Assembly (NCBI GenBank): GCA_036493895.1
Contig: DASXOZ010000048.1
Location: 1-64,000, forward strand
Source: Candidatus Binatia bacterium
Lineage (GTDB): Bacteria; Desulfobacterota; Binatia; UBA1149; CAITLU01
Length of the DNA stretch: 64,000 bases
Reading direction: 5' to 3'
The position numbers and the translations under genes were made by a program. Shown here one piece after another: positions 24,951 to 34,295 of the stretch (its first letter is position 1; every line of letters begins with the position of its first letter). The notes below the pieces were generated by a model. That model had not been told where the DNA came from and searched no databases. It saw nothing but the letters and a program-made list of their open reading frames with translations.

Positions 24951-26873
24951 TCAGTGCCCGTGCACTTCTTCGAGGTAGGTATAGCCGTTGAGCCCGTCCT
25001 CATAGAACTTGAGGAAACGCCCCGCTTCGAGGTGATCGAGCCTGCCGGCGCGAACCGCCTGGTCCACTGCCGTCTGCAGCTTGTGCACGAGCTGGTCCTT
25101 GGGGAACTGCACGTAGTTGAGCACTTCGCTGACCGTGTCGCCCTTGATCACGCTGCCGATCACCACTTCGCCGTTCTCGGTAAGGTCGACGTGCACGGTA
25201 TTGGTGTCGCCGAACAGGTTGTGCAGGTCGCCGAGGATTTCCTGGTAGGCGCCGACGAGGAAGGCGCCGAGATAATACGGCTCGCCGTTGAAGCAGTGGA
25301 AGCGCAGCGTGCGCCGCACGTCGCGGCGGTCGATGAAGTGGTCGATCTTGCCGTCCGAATCGCAGGTGACGTCGCCGATCACCGCGTGCTGGGTGGGCGC
25401 CTCGCCGAGGCGGTGGATCGGCATCACGGGAAAGAGCTGCTTGATCGCCCAGCTGTCGGGCATCGACTGGAACAGCGAGAAGTTGCAGAAGTAGGTATCC
25501 GACAGCATCAGGTCCAGGCCCTCGAGCTCCTCGGGCACGTAGTCGAGCTGTTCGGTGATCTTGCGGATCTTGCGCAGCGTCGCGAAGAACAGGTTCTCGA
25601 TCAGGCAGCGCTGGTCCAGCGGCAGGTAGCCCGTGGCGAACTGGTTCATCGCGGTGTCGAGCGCCTGCTGGGCGTCGTGGTAGCTTTCGAGCACGTTGCG
25701 CGGCGTAAGACCGTGGTAGGTCTGCAGCAGGTCGTGCAGCGGCTGCTCGGCATCGTCGGGCACCGCAAGAGGAACCTGCTCTCCGCCGCCCTGGCCGGAT
25801 ACGCCGAGGCAGCCGAAGATCAGTGCCGCGTGGTACGCCGTCAGCGCCCTTCCGCTCTCCGAAACGATGTTCGGATGGGGCACGCCCGCCTCGTCGCAGA
25901 TGCTCTGGATATGGTAGACGACGTCGTTGGCGTACTCCTCGAGCGTATAGTTCATGCTCGATTCGAAATTCGTCTGGGAGCCGTCGTAGTCGACGCCGAG
26001 CCCGCCGCCGACGTTGATCGTCTCCAGGCCCGCTCCCCGCTGGTACAGCTCGGTGTAGATGCGGGCAGCCTCGATGAGCGCGGCCTTCACGTAGCGAATG
26101 TTGGTGATCTGGCTGCCGAGGTGGAAATGCAGCAGCTTGAAGCAGTCGGCCATGCCGTGGCCTTTCAGCTCTTCCAGGCCCATCAGGATTTCGCTGGCGG
26201 TCAGCCCGAACTTGGAGCGGTGACCGCCCGAAGCCTGCCAGCGCCCGGAGCCGCGGGCCGCGAGCTTGACGCGCATGCCGATCTGGGGACGCACGCCGAT
26301 GCTCTGGGCGCTCTTCAGGATCAGGTCGAGCTCGGTGTATTTCTCGACCACCGGCGTGACGTTGCGCCCGACCTTGTGCGCGAGCATTGCCATTTCGATG
26401 AACTCGCTGTCCTTGAAGCCGTTGCAGATGATCGGCGAGTTGGCCTCGGTCATCGCGACGACGGCCAGCAGCTCCGGCTTGCTGCCGGCTTCCAGGCCGA
26501 ACCCGAATTCCTTGCCGCAGCGGACGATTTCCTCGACGACGTGCCGCTGCTGGTTGACCTTGATCGGGTAGACGCACGAGTAGCCTCCCCCGTAGCGGTG
26601 CTCGGCAATCGCGCGCGCGAAGACGTCGTGCATCTCGCGGACGCGGTCCTTGAGGATGCCGTTGAAGCGCACGAGAAGGGGAAGGTCGAGCCCGCGAAGC
26701 TGCATCGAATCGACGAGCTGCTTCAAGTCCACCGAACGGGTCGGGTCCTTCTCCGGGTGGCACAGAAGGTGCCCGGCGGTCGAGACCGAAAAGTAGCCTT
26801 TGCCCCAGCCCGACACCTCGTACAGCTCGGCGGCATCCTGCGTGGACCAGCGGCGGGTCGCGTCCTGGATCAT
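24951..26873 (-). CDS. speA: Biosynthetic arginine decarboxylase
   Basis: A 640-aa PLP enzyme of fold type III, full length for SpeA (about 630-660 aa). The PLP Lys is Lys105 in CVYPIKVNQQRHVVEEI. Downstream are the helical insert and HFHLGSQITNIRYV, the phosphate-binding INVGGGLGVDYDGS, and the substrate-region VSESGRALTAYHA. It makes agmatine for polyamine synthesis. It is divergent from the COG2509 flavoprotein (119-bp gap), which should contain both promoters. Confidence 0.95.
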   Translation of the reverse strand: MIQDATRRWSTQDAAELYEVSGWGKGYFSVSTAGHLLCHPEKDPTRSVDLKQLVDSMQLRGLDLPLLVRFNGILKDRVREMHDVFARAIAEHRYGGGYSCVYPIKVNQQRHVVEEIVRCGKEFGFGLEAGSKPELLAVVAMTEANSPIICNGFKDSEFIEMAMLAHKVGRNVTPVVEKYTELDLILKSAQSIGVRPQIGMRVKLAARGSGRWQASGGHRSKFGLTASEILMGLEELKGHGMADCFKLLHFHLGSQITNIRYVKAALIEAARIYTELYQRGAGLETINVGGGLGVDYDGSQTNFESSMNYTLEEYANDVVYHIQSICDEAGVPHPNIVSESGRALTAYHAALIFGCLGVSGQGGGEQVPLAVPDDAEQPLHDLLQTYHGLTPRNVLESYHDAQQALDTAMNQFATGYLPLDQRCLIENLFFATLRKIRKITEQLDYVPEELEGLDLMLSDTYFCNFSLFQSMPDSWAIKQLFPVMPIHRLGEAPTQHAVIGDVTCDSDGKIDHFIDRRDVRRTLRFHCFNGEPYYLGAFLVGAYQEILGDLHNLFGDTNTVHVDLTENGEVVIGSVIKGDTVSEVLNYVQFPKDQLVHKLQTAVDQAVRAGRLDHLEAGRFLKFYEDGLNGYTYLEEVHGH

Positions 26874-26992
26874 CCTCGCACGTATAGGCGATGCTCGCGT
26901 CGTGTCGAGCGTCGCGGCCGCTTTTTTCGGCCGCCTGTGCCCGCGCCGGCAAGCGTTGCGGGACGGCGCGCGCTACAACGCGCCGACACCAG

Positions 26993-28597
26993 ATGATCCG
27001 CGATCTCGAGCTTCGCGTTCCGGCCACGCAAGCAGCCGGGCCTCTGGCGCAGGCGGCGGCCAGGGCCGTGGGCGTGGCCGTTTCGCGGATCCGCCACGTT
27101 ACGCTGCTGCGCCGAAGCCTCGACGCGAGGCCGCGGCCGGCAGTGTTCCAGCTCAAGATCCGCGTCTGGATCGACGAGGAGCCGCAGCCGGAGCGGGGAT
27201 TCTCGCTGGACCTGCGCAACGTGGCGGCCGCCGCTCCCGTCCTCGTCGTCGGAGCCGGGCCCGCCGGCCTGTTTGCCGCCCTCAAGCTGATCGAAGGCGG
27301 CCGCCGCCCGCTCATTCTGGAGCGGGGCAAGGAGGTGAGGGCGCGCCGTCGTGACGTTGCCCTGCTCAGTCGCGACGGCATCGTCGACCCCGACTCCAAC
27401 TACTGCTTCGGGGAAGGCGGCGCAGGAACGTTTTCCGACGGCAAGCTCTACACGCGCTCGACCAAGCGAGGCGAGGTAGCCCGGATCCTTTCGATCCTCG
27501 TGCAGCACGGCGCGGCGGCCGACATCCTCGTCGACGCGCATCCGCACATCGGCACCAACCGCCTGCCCGCGGTCGTGCAGGCGCTGAGGCAGACCATCGT
27601 CGGCTGCGGAGCGGACGTGATCTTCGGCGCCAGGGTGGAAGCGCTGCTTCGCCGCGACGGCCGCATCTTCGGCGTTCGCACCGGCGACGGCCGCATCTTC
27701 GAAGGCGATGCAGTCGTGCTCGCCACCGGACACTCGGCGCGCGACATCTACACGATGCTCGGGCGGGAAAAGCTCGCGCTCGAGCCGAAGCCGCTCGCGA
27801 TGGGAGTGCGCGTCGAGCATCCGCAGGACCTCATCGACCGCATCCAGTACGGGAGCGCTCCGCGGCCCGAAGGCCTTCCTGCAGCGTCGTACTCGCTGCT
27901 GCATCGAAGCCAGGGCCGCGGCGTGTATTCGTTCTGCATGTGCCCCGGGGGCGTGATCTGCCCGGCAACTACGGCGTCGGGCGAGGTTGTCGTCAACGGC
28001 TGGTCGCCGTCGCGTCGCAACTCGCCCTGGGCCAACTCCGGCATCGTCGTCGAGACTACGGTCGAGGATGCGCGCAAGGTCGCGCGCAATTTCGCGCACG
28101 ATCTGGCGCGGGATCCGGCGCCGGATCTGGAAGGAGACGACGCGCTGGCCGGCATGCGGCTGCAGGCGTCGATCGAAGAGGCTGCAGCAGACGCCGGCGG
28201 GGGACGGGCGATGGCGCCTGCCCAGCGTCTGCTCGATTTCCTCGCCGGTCGCGACAGCGCTTCCCTGCCCGCCTGTTCGTATCCGCCCGGCGTCACGGCC
28301 GCCGATCTTTCGTCGGTGCTCCCCGCGGCGCTCACGTCGGCGCTTCGCGACGGCTTTCGCGAGTTCGGCCGGAAAATGGCCGGGTTTCTCACGGAGGAGG
28401 CCATCGTCGTCGGCGTCGAGACCCGCACGTCGGCGCCCGTTCGCATCCCGCGCGATCCGCGCACTTCGATGCATCCCCAGCTCGAGGGCCTTTTCCCCTG
28501 CGGCGAAGGGGCCGGTGCCGCCGGTGGAATCGTCTCGGCTGCGATGGACGGCGAGCGCTGCGCAGCAGCAGTGCTCGCGGCGGGCTCAGGAAACTAG
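26993..28597 (+). CDS. COG2509-type FAD-dependent dehydrogenase
   Basis: A 534-aa flavoprotein starting at ATG 26993. The first 80 residues form an alpha/beta domain that precedes the FAD domain in COG2509 proteins. The dinucleotide-binding motif VLVVGAGPAGLFAALKLIEGG follows, then SNYCFGEGGAGTFSDGKLYTRS and a second FAD segment AVVLATGHSARDIY. A Cys pair sits in SFCMCPGGVICP. The C-terminus carries LFPCGEGAGAAGGIVSAAMDG. Members are widespread oxidoreductases without an assigned substrate. It ends 14 bp before a strong bidirectional terminator. Confidence 0.9.
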   Translation: MIRDLELRVPATQAAGPLAQAAARAVGVAVSRIRHVTLLRRSLDARPRPAVFQLKIRVWIDEEPQPERGFSLDLRNVAAAAPVLVVGAGPAGLFAALKLIEGGRRPLILERGKEVRARRRDVALLSRDGIVDPDSNYCFGEGGAGTFSDGKLYTRSTKRGEVARILSILVQHGAAADILVDAHPHIGTNRLPAVVQALRQTIVGCGADVIFGARVEALLRRDGRIFGVRTGDGRIFEGDAVVLATGHSARDIYTMLGREKLALEPKPLAMGVRVEHPQDLIDRIQYGSAPRPEGLPAASYSLLHRSQGRGVYSFCMCPGGVICPATTASGEVVVNGWSPSRRNSPWANSGIVVETTVEDARKVARNFAHDLARDPAPDLEGDDALAGMRLQASIEEAAADAGGGRAMAPAQRLLDFLAGRDSASLPACSYPPGVTAADLSSVLPAALTSALRDGFREFGRKMAGFLTEEAIVVGVETRTSAPVRIPRDPRTSMHPQLEGLFPCGEGAGAAGGIVSAAMDGERCAAAVLAAGSGN

Positions 28598-28610
28598 CCC
28601 GCTGAAAAAG

Positions 28611-28646
28611 AAAGGGCCGGCCCCTCTTTCGAGAGGCCGGCCCTTT
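28611..28646. terminator. Strong bidirectional terminator hairpin
   Basis: AAAGGGCCGGCC (28611-28622) pairs with GGCCGGCCCTTT (28635-28646), with an inner TCT/AGA extension and a TTCG loop. The arms end in A/T runs on both sides (GAAAAAGAAA before, CCCTTTG after), so it can stop transcription from the flavoprotein gene and from the convergent DUF4215 gene. Confidence 0.85.
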
Positions 28647-28669
28647 GTCGTGCGCCGCGGGCGCGCGCC

Positions 28670-30952
28670 TTACGGAGCGCCGAGCAGCAGAGGCACGTGG
28701 TTGATCGCGGCCTGGTGCCTCAGGTCGACACGCTTCTTGCCGCTGATCAAGGCACCGTCCCAGGTGCTGTTCTGGTCGACCTTGATCTTGCCGTTCGGGC
28801 AGAACGCGGTGCCCTTGCCGGTGACCTTCTGGCCGTACTTGCACAGCCCCTTGCCGTAGATGATCACGCGCGACGCATCGGCTCCGTTGATGAGCTGGAT
28901 CGTCGTGTCGAACGACAGGTAGATCTTGCCGCTGACGCGCAGCACGAACGCGACCCCGGGGATGTTCGCGCCGTCCAGGATCAGGTTGGAGTGGTCGCCG
29001 CCGAACAGCTTGCGGAAGTCGATCACGTTGAGTGCGCCGGTGGCCGTCAGCGTCAGGCTGCCGCTGATCGGGATCTCGACCTTACCCTTGTTGTCGGTCT
29101 GGTTGAGGTTATCCAGCAGTCCGGTCGACGGAACGATCGTGTCGATCGCGTCCTGGCAGTCGGCGACACGCGTGCAGCCGCCGGTCGCGTCCAGATCGCG
29201 GGTCGGGTTGTCCGTCTGGACGGCCGAGCTTCCGGCCGCGACGGTGAACTGGTTGAGGCCCGGCAGCGTCACGTCGCTCGGGCGTCCGCTGATCGCCGAT
29301 CCGCCGGTGCAGATGTCGCCGATCTCGTCGGTCAGCGCGCCCCACTGCGAGCCGGTTCCGCTCGCCTCGGTCGCGATGACGTCGCCGTTGACCGAGTTGG
29401 TGTCGCCGATGCGCGTCTTCTTCGCGCAGGAGTGACCGGTGATGTCCACTTCACCGCGGGTGCGGATCTGCACGGTCTTGGTCGGGTTGCCGCCGACGAT
29501 CACCCAGTCACAGGCTGCCGGGATGATCGGCGGGCTGCCGACGCAGTCGCCGTTGCTGCAGTGGTCGCTGAGGGTGCACAGCTTGCCGTCGTCGCACGTC
29601 GCCTGGTCGTCCGGCGTGCAGACCGACGGGGAAGGCGGCGGATTGTCGCCGGTTGGCGCCGCGCCCGAGCACTTCCAGCAGGTCTCGACCGTGCAGGTGG
29701 AGCTGCAGCCGTCACCGCTGGCGTTGTTGGCGTCGTCGCAGGTCTCGCCGAACTCGAGGACGCCGTCGCCGCAGTTCACGCAGACCGACGAGTTCTTGCA
29801 GCTCGTTCCGGCGCCGCTGAAGCTGCCCTTGAGGTCGGCGCAGGCCGATGCCGTGACATCGCTGCACTGAGCCTGGCCGAAGCAGCAGGCGCCGCTCTCG
29901 AGCGTGCAGGTCGAGCTGCAGCCGTCGCCACTGGCGGTGTTGCCGTCGTCGCACTGCTCCAGCACCTTGCTGCTCTGGTTGATGATGCCGTCGCCGCAGG
30001 TGGCGAGGGTGCAGTTGTTCTTGCAGAAGTCGGCATCGCTCGTGTTGCCGTCGTCGCACTGCTCCTTGCCGCCGTCGTTGACGACGCCGTCGCCGCAGAA
30101 CTCGAGGACGCAGGTGGAGCTGCAGCCGTCACCGCTGACGGTGTTGGCGTCGTCGCACTGCTCGAAGCCGGCGTAGACGAAGCCGTCGCCGCAGGCGGCC
30201 GCGTGGCAGTTCACGCAGGCGTCGGTGTTGTCCGTATTGGCGTCGTCGCAGGTCTCGGTGCCGTTGTTGACGAGGCCGTCGCCGCAGAACTCGAGGGTGC
30301 AGTCGGAGCTGCAGCCGTCGCCGCTGGCGGTGTTGGCGTCGTCGCACTGCTCGACGTCGGTCTGCACGAAGCCGTCGCCGCAGGTGGCGAGCTGGCAGTT
30401 CACGCAGCCGTCCGTGTTGTCCGTGTTGGCGTCGTCGCACTGCTCGAAGCCGGTGTGCACGAAACCGTCGCCGCAGGTGGCGACCTGGCAGTTCACGCAG
30501 GCGTCGGTGTTGTCGGTGTTGGCGTCGTCGCACTGCTCGGTGCCCATGTTGTTGGTGACGCCGTCACCGCAGAACTCGATCTTGCAGTTGGCCGAGCAGC
30601 CGTCGCCGCTGACCGTGTTGCCGTCGTCGCACTGCTCCGGGCAGAAGCCGATGGAGCGGCCGCGCGGGATGGTGCAGTCGTTGACGACGTGATCGCCGCA
30701 GAATTCCGTCTGGCACGTGGAGTTGCAGCCGTCGCCGCTCACCGTGTTGCCGTCGTCGCACTGTTCGCCGGGCTCGACGACGAAGTTGCCGCAGGCGGGC
30801 TCCAGCACCGTGGTCGTAGTGATCAGCTCCGTCGTCGTGGACACGCCGCCCGCGTGAGCCGCGCCGGTTGCAATGAACAGAAAGGCCGCCGCAACGGCGG
30901 CACTACCAAGCAATCGCCGGCACGACGACGACGAAATCGACGGAATCCGCAT
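28670..30952 (-). CDS. Secreted DUF4215 Cys-repeat protein (ten repeats)
   Basis: A 760-aa exported protein. GGAGG lies 8 nt before ATG 30952, which removes six residues from the longest frame. A signal peptide (LLGSAAVAAAFLFIATGAAHAG) is followed by a Thr-rich TTTTELITTTT segment. Residues about 45-410 hold ten copies of the Myxococcus-type DUF4215 repeat (CGDGxxxxxEQCDDGNTxSGDGCSSxC). Repeat 2 has a 10-residue insert and repeats 3, 4 and 6 form a TDNTDxCVNC subtype. The C-terminal 270 residues are beta-rich with few cysteines and may be a beta-helix or adhesin domain. The acidic DDGN loops probably bind calcium (inference). A surface structural or adhesive role is likely. Confidence 0.85.
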   Translation of the reverse strand: MRIPSISSSSCRRLLGSAAVAAAFLFIATGAAHAGGVSTTTELITTTTVLEPACGNFVVEPGEQCDDGNTVSGDGCNSTCQTEFCGDHVVNDCTIPRGRSIGFCPEQCDDGNTVSGDGCSANCKIEFCGDGVTNNMGTEQCDDANTDNTDACVNCQVATCGDGFVHTGFEQCDDANTDNTDGCVNCQLATCGDGFVQTDVEQCDDANTASGDGCSSDCTLEFCGDGLVNNGTETCDDANTDNTDACVNCHAAACGDGFVYAGFEQCDDANTVSGDGCSSTCVLEFCGDGVVNDGGKEQCDDGNTSDADFCKNNCTLATCGDGIINQSSKVLEQCDDGNTASGDGCSSTCTLESGACCFGQAQCSDVTASACADLKGSFSGAGTSCKNSSVCVNCGDGVLEFGETCDDANNASGDGCSSTCTVETCWKCSGAAPTGDNPPPSPSVCTPDDQATCDDGKLCTLSDHCSNGDCVGSPPIIPAACDWVIVGGNPTKTVQIRTRGEVDITGHSCAKKTRIGDTNSVNGDVIATEASGTGSQWGALTDEIGDICTGGSAISGRPSDVTLPGLNQFTVAAGSSAVQTDNPTRDLDATGGCTRVADCQDAIDTIVPSTGLLDNLNQTDNKGKVEIPISGSLTLTATGALNVIDFRKLFGGDHSNLILDGANIPGVAFVLRVSGKIYLSFDTTIQLINGADASRVIIYGKGLCKYGQKVTGKGTAFCPNGKIKVDQNSTWDGALISGKKRVDLRHQAAINHVPLLLGAP

Positions 30953-31272
30953 GGAACTACCTCCGAGCACGAGGGCCGCTCCTCCCTTGGAGCGGCTCTG
31001 TGGTTACGCGCTCCCCCCGGGAGTGCAGGCGCAGACGTTTTCACGATGGAGCAGGTGGAGCAAGGCCCCCGAATGCAAAAAAGCGGTGCGTACGCCTGTA
31101 GTTCCGTTCAGTCGCACTGCCGAGACCCGCGGCCGCGATGGGCTCTCAGGCACGCGTTGACCCCGGAAGGGACCTCGGGGCTGCGCCGCGGCCCCCCGAA
31201 GCGGGGGCAACAAAAGTATACTGACAGTATACTCTTGCATTGTCGTATATCGACCGCTAGCTTCCGCGGCGG
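30953..31272. promoter_or_regulatory. Divergent promoter region of the DUF4215 and tetR genes
   Basis: 320 bp between divergent starts. It contains no supported gene. The tetR-proximal end holds the palindromic operator candidate (31215-31233) and an AT-richer stretch up to about 31250, unusual for this genome. The rest is GC-rich and featureless to me. Confidence 0.45.
31215..31233. promoter_or_regulatory. TetR operator candidate (perfect palindrome)
   Basis: AGTATACT-GAC-AGTATACT: two copies of a self-complementary octamer separated by 3 bp, 40 bp upstream of the tetR start. Two-half-site palindromes of 15-20 bp are the typical target of a TetR dimer pair. It stands out in a GC-rich genome. 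The site probably controls tetR and the Rieske operon downstream. Confidence 0.6.
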
Positions 31273-32004
31273 ATGGACGCCCTGATTTCCGAGCCGGACG
31301 AGCCGGTTGCCGCCGTCCCCGGGCGCCGCGAGCGCCGCAAGCTCGAGGTGCGCCGACGCATGGTCGAGGCGGCCGAAGCGCTCTTCGAAGAAAGGGGCGT
31401 GCACGCGACGACAGTGGCCGAGATCTGCGACCGCGCCGACGTCGCGCACAAGACGTTCTTCAACCATTTCCCCGCCAAGCAGGACCTGGTCCGTGCGATG
31501 GCCGACGCATCGATGGAAATCCTGCTGGGCGAGATCGACCGTGCCCGCCGCCACGGCCGCGACACCCGCGAAAGGCTTGTGCTGTTCTTCGAAAGCGTCG
31601 CCGAGCGCGCCCGTGCCGCCGGGCCGATGCACCGCGAGCTCCTCGCCGAGATCATCCATGCCGCCCAGCACGCCGACGACGAGCCGGCCAACGCCCGGCG
31701 ACTTCATGCGGCGTTCTCGGCGATCGTGCGCGACGGCGTCGCTGCCCGCGAAGTCACTGCCCGCCACCCGGCCGAAACGCTGACGGACACGATCCTCGGG
31801 ACGTACTACGCGCTGATGTTCAACTGGGCGAACCTCGAGGCGTACCCGATCGTCGAAAGGGCGCGATCGGCCGCCGCGTTCCTCGCCGACGCGCTCGCCG
31901 CCGGCGCAGCGAGCGCCAGCGAGCCGCCCGCGGTTCCGCTGCGCGCGGTTGCCGGCAGATCACGGCAGCGACAGGAAAGGGAGAGACGAGATGGCAAGGC
32001 GTGA
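31273..32004 (+). CDS. TetR-family transcriptional regulator
   Basis: A 243-aa regulator starting at ATG 31273. Its N-terminal HTH (about residues 22-70) reads VRRRMVEAAEALFEERGVHATTVAEICDRADVAHKTFFNHFPAKQDL, the standard TetR layout ending in FFNHF. The C-terminal ligand domain is helical and not family-diagnostic, followed by an Ala-rich then charged tail. The last 14 bp overlap the start of the Rieske gene, so they are one transcript. A palindrome 40 bp upstream suggests autoregulation and control of the catabolic genes by their substrate. Confidence 0.9.
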   Translation: MDALISEPDEPVAAVPGRRERRKLEVRRRMVEAAEALFEERGVHATTVAEICDRADVAHKTFFNHFPAKQDLVRAMADASMEILLGEIDRARRHGRDTRERLVLFFESVAERARAAGPMHRELLAEIIHAAQHADDEPANARRLHAAFSAIVRDGVAAREVTARHPAETLTDTILGTYYALMFNWANLEAYPIVERARSAAAFLADALAAGAASASEPPAVPLRAVAGRSRQRQERERRDGKA

Positions 32005-32947
32005 AGTCGAAAATACCGTGCTGCCGATCCCGAACGGCTGGTTCGCCGTCGAGTGGAGCAGGGAACTGATCGACGGCCAGGTCAAGAGCATCCACTACTT
32101 CGGCGAAGACCTGGTGATCTTTCGCGGGCGCTCCGGAAAAGCGCACGTGCTCGATCCTTACTGTCCCCACCTCGGCGCCCATCTGGGCGAAGGCGGCCGC
32201 GTGATCGGCGACGGGCTGCGGTGCCCTTTCCACGGATGGACGTACGACGGCGACAGCGGCCATTGCACGCAAATTCCCTACTGCGAGCGGATTCCGCCCA
32301 AAGCGGCGGTGCGCTCGTGGCCGGTCGCCGAGAAGAACGGAATGATCTTCGTCTGGCACCACGACGCCGGCGCGGCGCCGAGCTGGGATTTTCCGGAGCT
32401 TACCGAGATCGGTCACCCCGACTGGTCGGAGCCGCGCACCTTCGAGCTCGAAGTGCCGGTGCACGTGCAGGACATGCACGAGAACAACAACGATCCCGTG
32501 CACTTCCAGTTCGTGCACGGCAACACCGAGCCGCTGCCCTCCGAGATTTCCTACGCTGCCGACGGCCGTGCCTACCGCATCTCGAGCACCCAGGTTCGCG
32601 ACACGCCCTACGGACGCTTCGAGACCACGCTCGTGCGCGACTCGTGGGGAATCGGACTTTCGGCCGTCAGCACGGTCGGCATTCCGAATGCCGGGCTGCT
32701 GATGTTCTCGTCGACGACGCCGGTCGACCAGGGCCGCACGTTCTCGCGCTGGCTGCTCACGGCGACCAGGAACATGGTCGACCTTGCCGGTGAGGACTTC
32801 ATGAACGGGTTGACCAGCGGCGTGATGCAGGACCTTCGCATCTGGTCGAACAAGGTGCACCGCGCGCGTCCCGTGCTCTGCGAAGCCGACACCTACCTGG
32901 CCGAGTTCCGCCAGTGGGTGAAACAATTCTACAGCGAAGCCGCCTGA
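31991..32947 (+). CDS. Rieske non-heme iron oxygenase, alpha-type subunit
   Basis: A 318-aa oxygenase starting at ATG 31991 behind GGGAGAG. The N-terminal Rieske [2Fe-2S] domain has CPH (58-60) in DPYCPHLGAHLG and CPFHGW (78-83). The catalytic domain has the mononuclear iron motif NNNDPVHFQFVHG, with Asp168, His171 and His176 in D-x2-H-x4-H spacing. The domain order and short length resemble the KshA-type steroid/terpene monooxygenase group more than aromatic dioxygenases. It needs a reductase, and none is encoded nearby. It is the first enzyme of the TetR-linked operon. The substrate is unknown. Confidence 0.9.
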   Translation: MARREVENTVLPIPNGWFAVEWSRELIDGQVKSIHYFGEDLVIFRGRSGKAHVLDPYCPHLGAHLGEGGRVIGDGLRCPFHGWTYDGDSGHCTQIPYCERIPPKAAVRSWPVAEKNGMIFVWHHDAGAAPSWDFPELTEIGHPDWSEPRTFELEVPVHVQDMHENNNDPVHFQFVHGNTEPLPSEISYAADGRAYRISSTQVRDTPYGRFETTLVRDSWGIGLSAVSTVGIPNAGLLMFSSTTPVDQGRTFSRWLLTATRNMVDLAGEDFMNGLTSGVMQDLRIWSNKVHRARPVLCEADTYLAEFRQWVKQFYSEAA

Positions 32948-32958
32948 GGATTACTGCG

Positions 32959-34167
32959 ATGGACCGTCTGCTCGTCGTCTCTTCCGACTGTCATGCCGGG
33001 CTCCCGCCCGATCGCTACCGCGAGTACCTCGACCCGCAGTACCGCGACGCGTTCGACGTCGCGCTGCCGATCCAGATCGCCGAGATGCAGAAGATGTCGA
33101 AGATGTTCCTCATCGACGACATCAACGAACAATGGCGGGTGGACGCGGGCTCGGGCCTGAGCGGGGCGTGGGACCACGTTGAGCGCCTGCGCGTCATGGA
33201 CGGCGACGGGATCGCTGCCGAAGTCATCTTTCCCGACGGCATCACCGAGATGAACACGCCTCCGTTCGGTGCCGGACTATCGCTGCCTGTCGAGGAGCGC
33301 ATCGTCCCGGAGCTTCAGTGGGCAGGGGCCAGGGCGCACAACCGCTGGCTGGCCGAGCTCGTCGCGATGGCTCCGAACCGACGGGTCGGAGTCGCGCTGG
33401 TACCGGCGCTGTGGGACGTGGCCGAAGCGGTGAAGGAAGTGGAGTGGGCCGCTGCCAACGGTCTTCGCGGCATTCTTCTTCCTTGCGTGTGGGGCAAGCT
33501 CGACGCCTACCATCATCCCAAGTACGAGCCGCTGTGGGCGGCGTGCGAGGACCACGGCGTCATCATCCATTTCCATTCGGGCGCCGCGCCGATGGAAGAT
33601 GCTTTCGGTTCCCTCATCGCGCCCGACGGCATTGCCAGGCCCGGGGCGATGGGCATCTACGTCTCCGAAGTCGTCTGGTGGGCGGTGCGGCCGCTGACGT
33701 ACCTGATCTGGGGCGGAGTCTTCGAGCGCCATCCGCGACTTCGCGTCGCGATCACCGAGAGCACGACGATCTGGGTTCCCGAGTACCTCGCGCTGCTCGA
33801 CCAGCGTTACTCGGAGACGCACTATGCCGCCAAGCTCGGCGACTACCGCAGTCATCTCAAGAGCAAGCCGAGCGAATACTTCGCGCGCCAGGTGGCGCTC
33901 GGCGCATCGTGCATGTCACGACGCGAGGCCGAGCAGCGCCACCAGATCGGCATCGACTGCATCATGTGGGGAAGCGACTATCCGCATCCCGAAGGCACCT
34001 GGCCGGTGACCAAGCCGCAGATGCACCAGGCGTTCGACGGGCTCCCGCATCGCGAAGTCGCCGCGATGCTCGGCGGCAACGCCGCGCGCTTCTATGGCCT
34101 CGACGTTGCAGCGCTTTCGCCGCTCGTCGAGCGGATCGGGCCGCCGGCCGCGAGTTTTGCATCCTGA
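32959..34167 (+). CDS. Amidohydrolase-2 family metal-dependent hydrolase
   Basis: A 402-aa TIM-barrel hydrolase starting at ATG 32959, 11 bp after the Rieske gene. It has a D-x-H metal-site start (SSDCHAG), a HFHSGAA strand, a RVAITESTTIWVPEYL strand and a C-terminal WGSDYPHPEG Asp. This is the layout of Amidohydro_2 enzymes, which include decarboxylases of the ACMSD/gamma-resorcylate type and hydrolases often linked to Rieske oxygenases. It probably acts on the oxygenation product. Specific chemistry (hydrolysis or decarboxylation) is not determined. Confidence 0.85.
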   Translation: MDRLLVVSSDCHAGLPPDRYREYLDPQYRDAFDVALPIQIAEMQKMSKMFLIDDINEQWRVDAGSGLSGAWDHVERLRVMDGDGIAAEVIFPDGITEMNTPPFGAGLSLPVEERIVPELQWAGARAHNRWLAELVAMAPNRRVGVALVPALWDVAEAVKEVEWAAANGLRGILLPCVWGKLDAYHHPKYEPLWAACEDHGVIIHFHSGAAPMEDAFGSLIAPDGIARPGAMGIYVSEVVWWAVRPLTYLIWGGVFERHPRLRVAITESTTIWVPEYLALLDQRYSETHYAAKLGDYRSHLKSKPSEYFARQVALGASCMSRREAEQRHQIGIDCIMWGSDYPHPEGTWPVTKPQMHQAFDGLPHREVAAMLGGNAARFYGLDVAALSPLVERIGPPAASFAS

Positions 34168-34168
34168 T

Positions 34169-34282
34169 CGCAGCCCGAAAGGGCGAGAATCGAGAATCCG
34201 CAGCCCGAAACGGCGAGGATCGAGAATCCGCAGCCCGAAGGGCGAGGATCGAGAATCCGCAGCCCGAAGGGCGAGGATCGAG
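34169..34282 (+). repeat. Four tandem 29-30 bp repeats
   Basis: Units beginning CGCAGCCCGAA start at 34169, 34199, 34229 and 34258, the last one incomplete. Each holds a small self-complementary core (GCCCGAAGGGC in units 3 and 4). The array fills the gap between the amidohydrolase stop and the Shine-Dalgarno GGGAGGA of the next gene, so it lies in the operon mRNA and could tune translation or stability. Confidence 0.85.
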
Positions 34283-34295
34283 TGGGAGGAAAACG

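Noticed and set aside
28697..31285. An 862-codon plus-strand frame through the DUF4215 gene
   Set aside because: It is the antisense of the repetitive Cys-repeat gene; the Val/Ala-rich pattern reflects the repeats. The minus-strand frame has a signal peptide, a ribosome site and a known family.
34169..34282. Possible CRISPR array
   Set aside because: The units are contiguous without spacers, and no cas genes are near.
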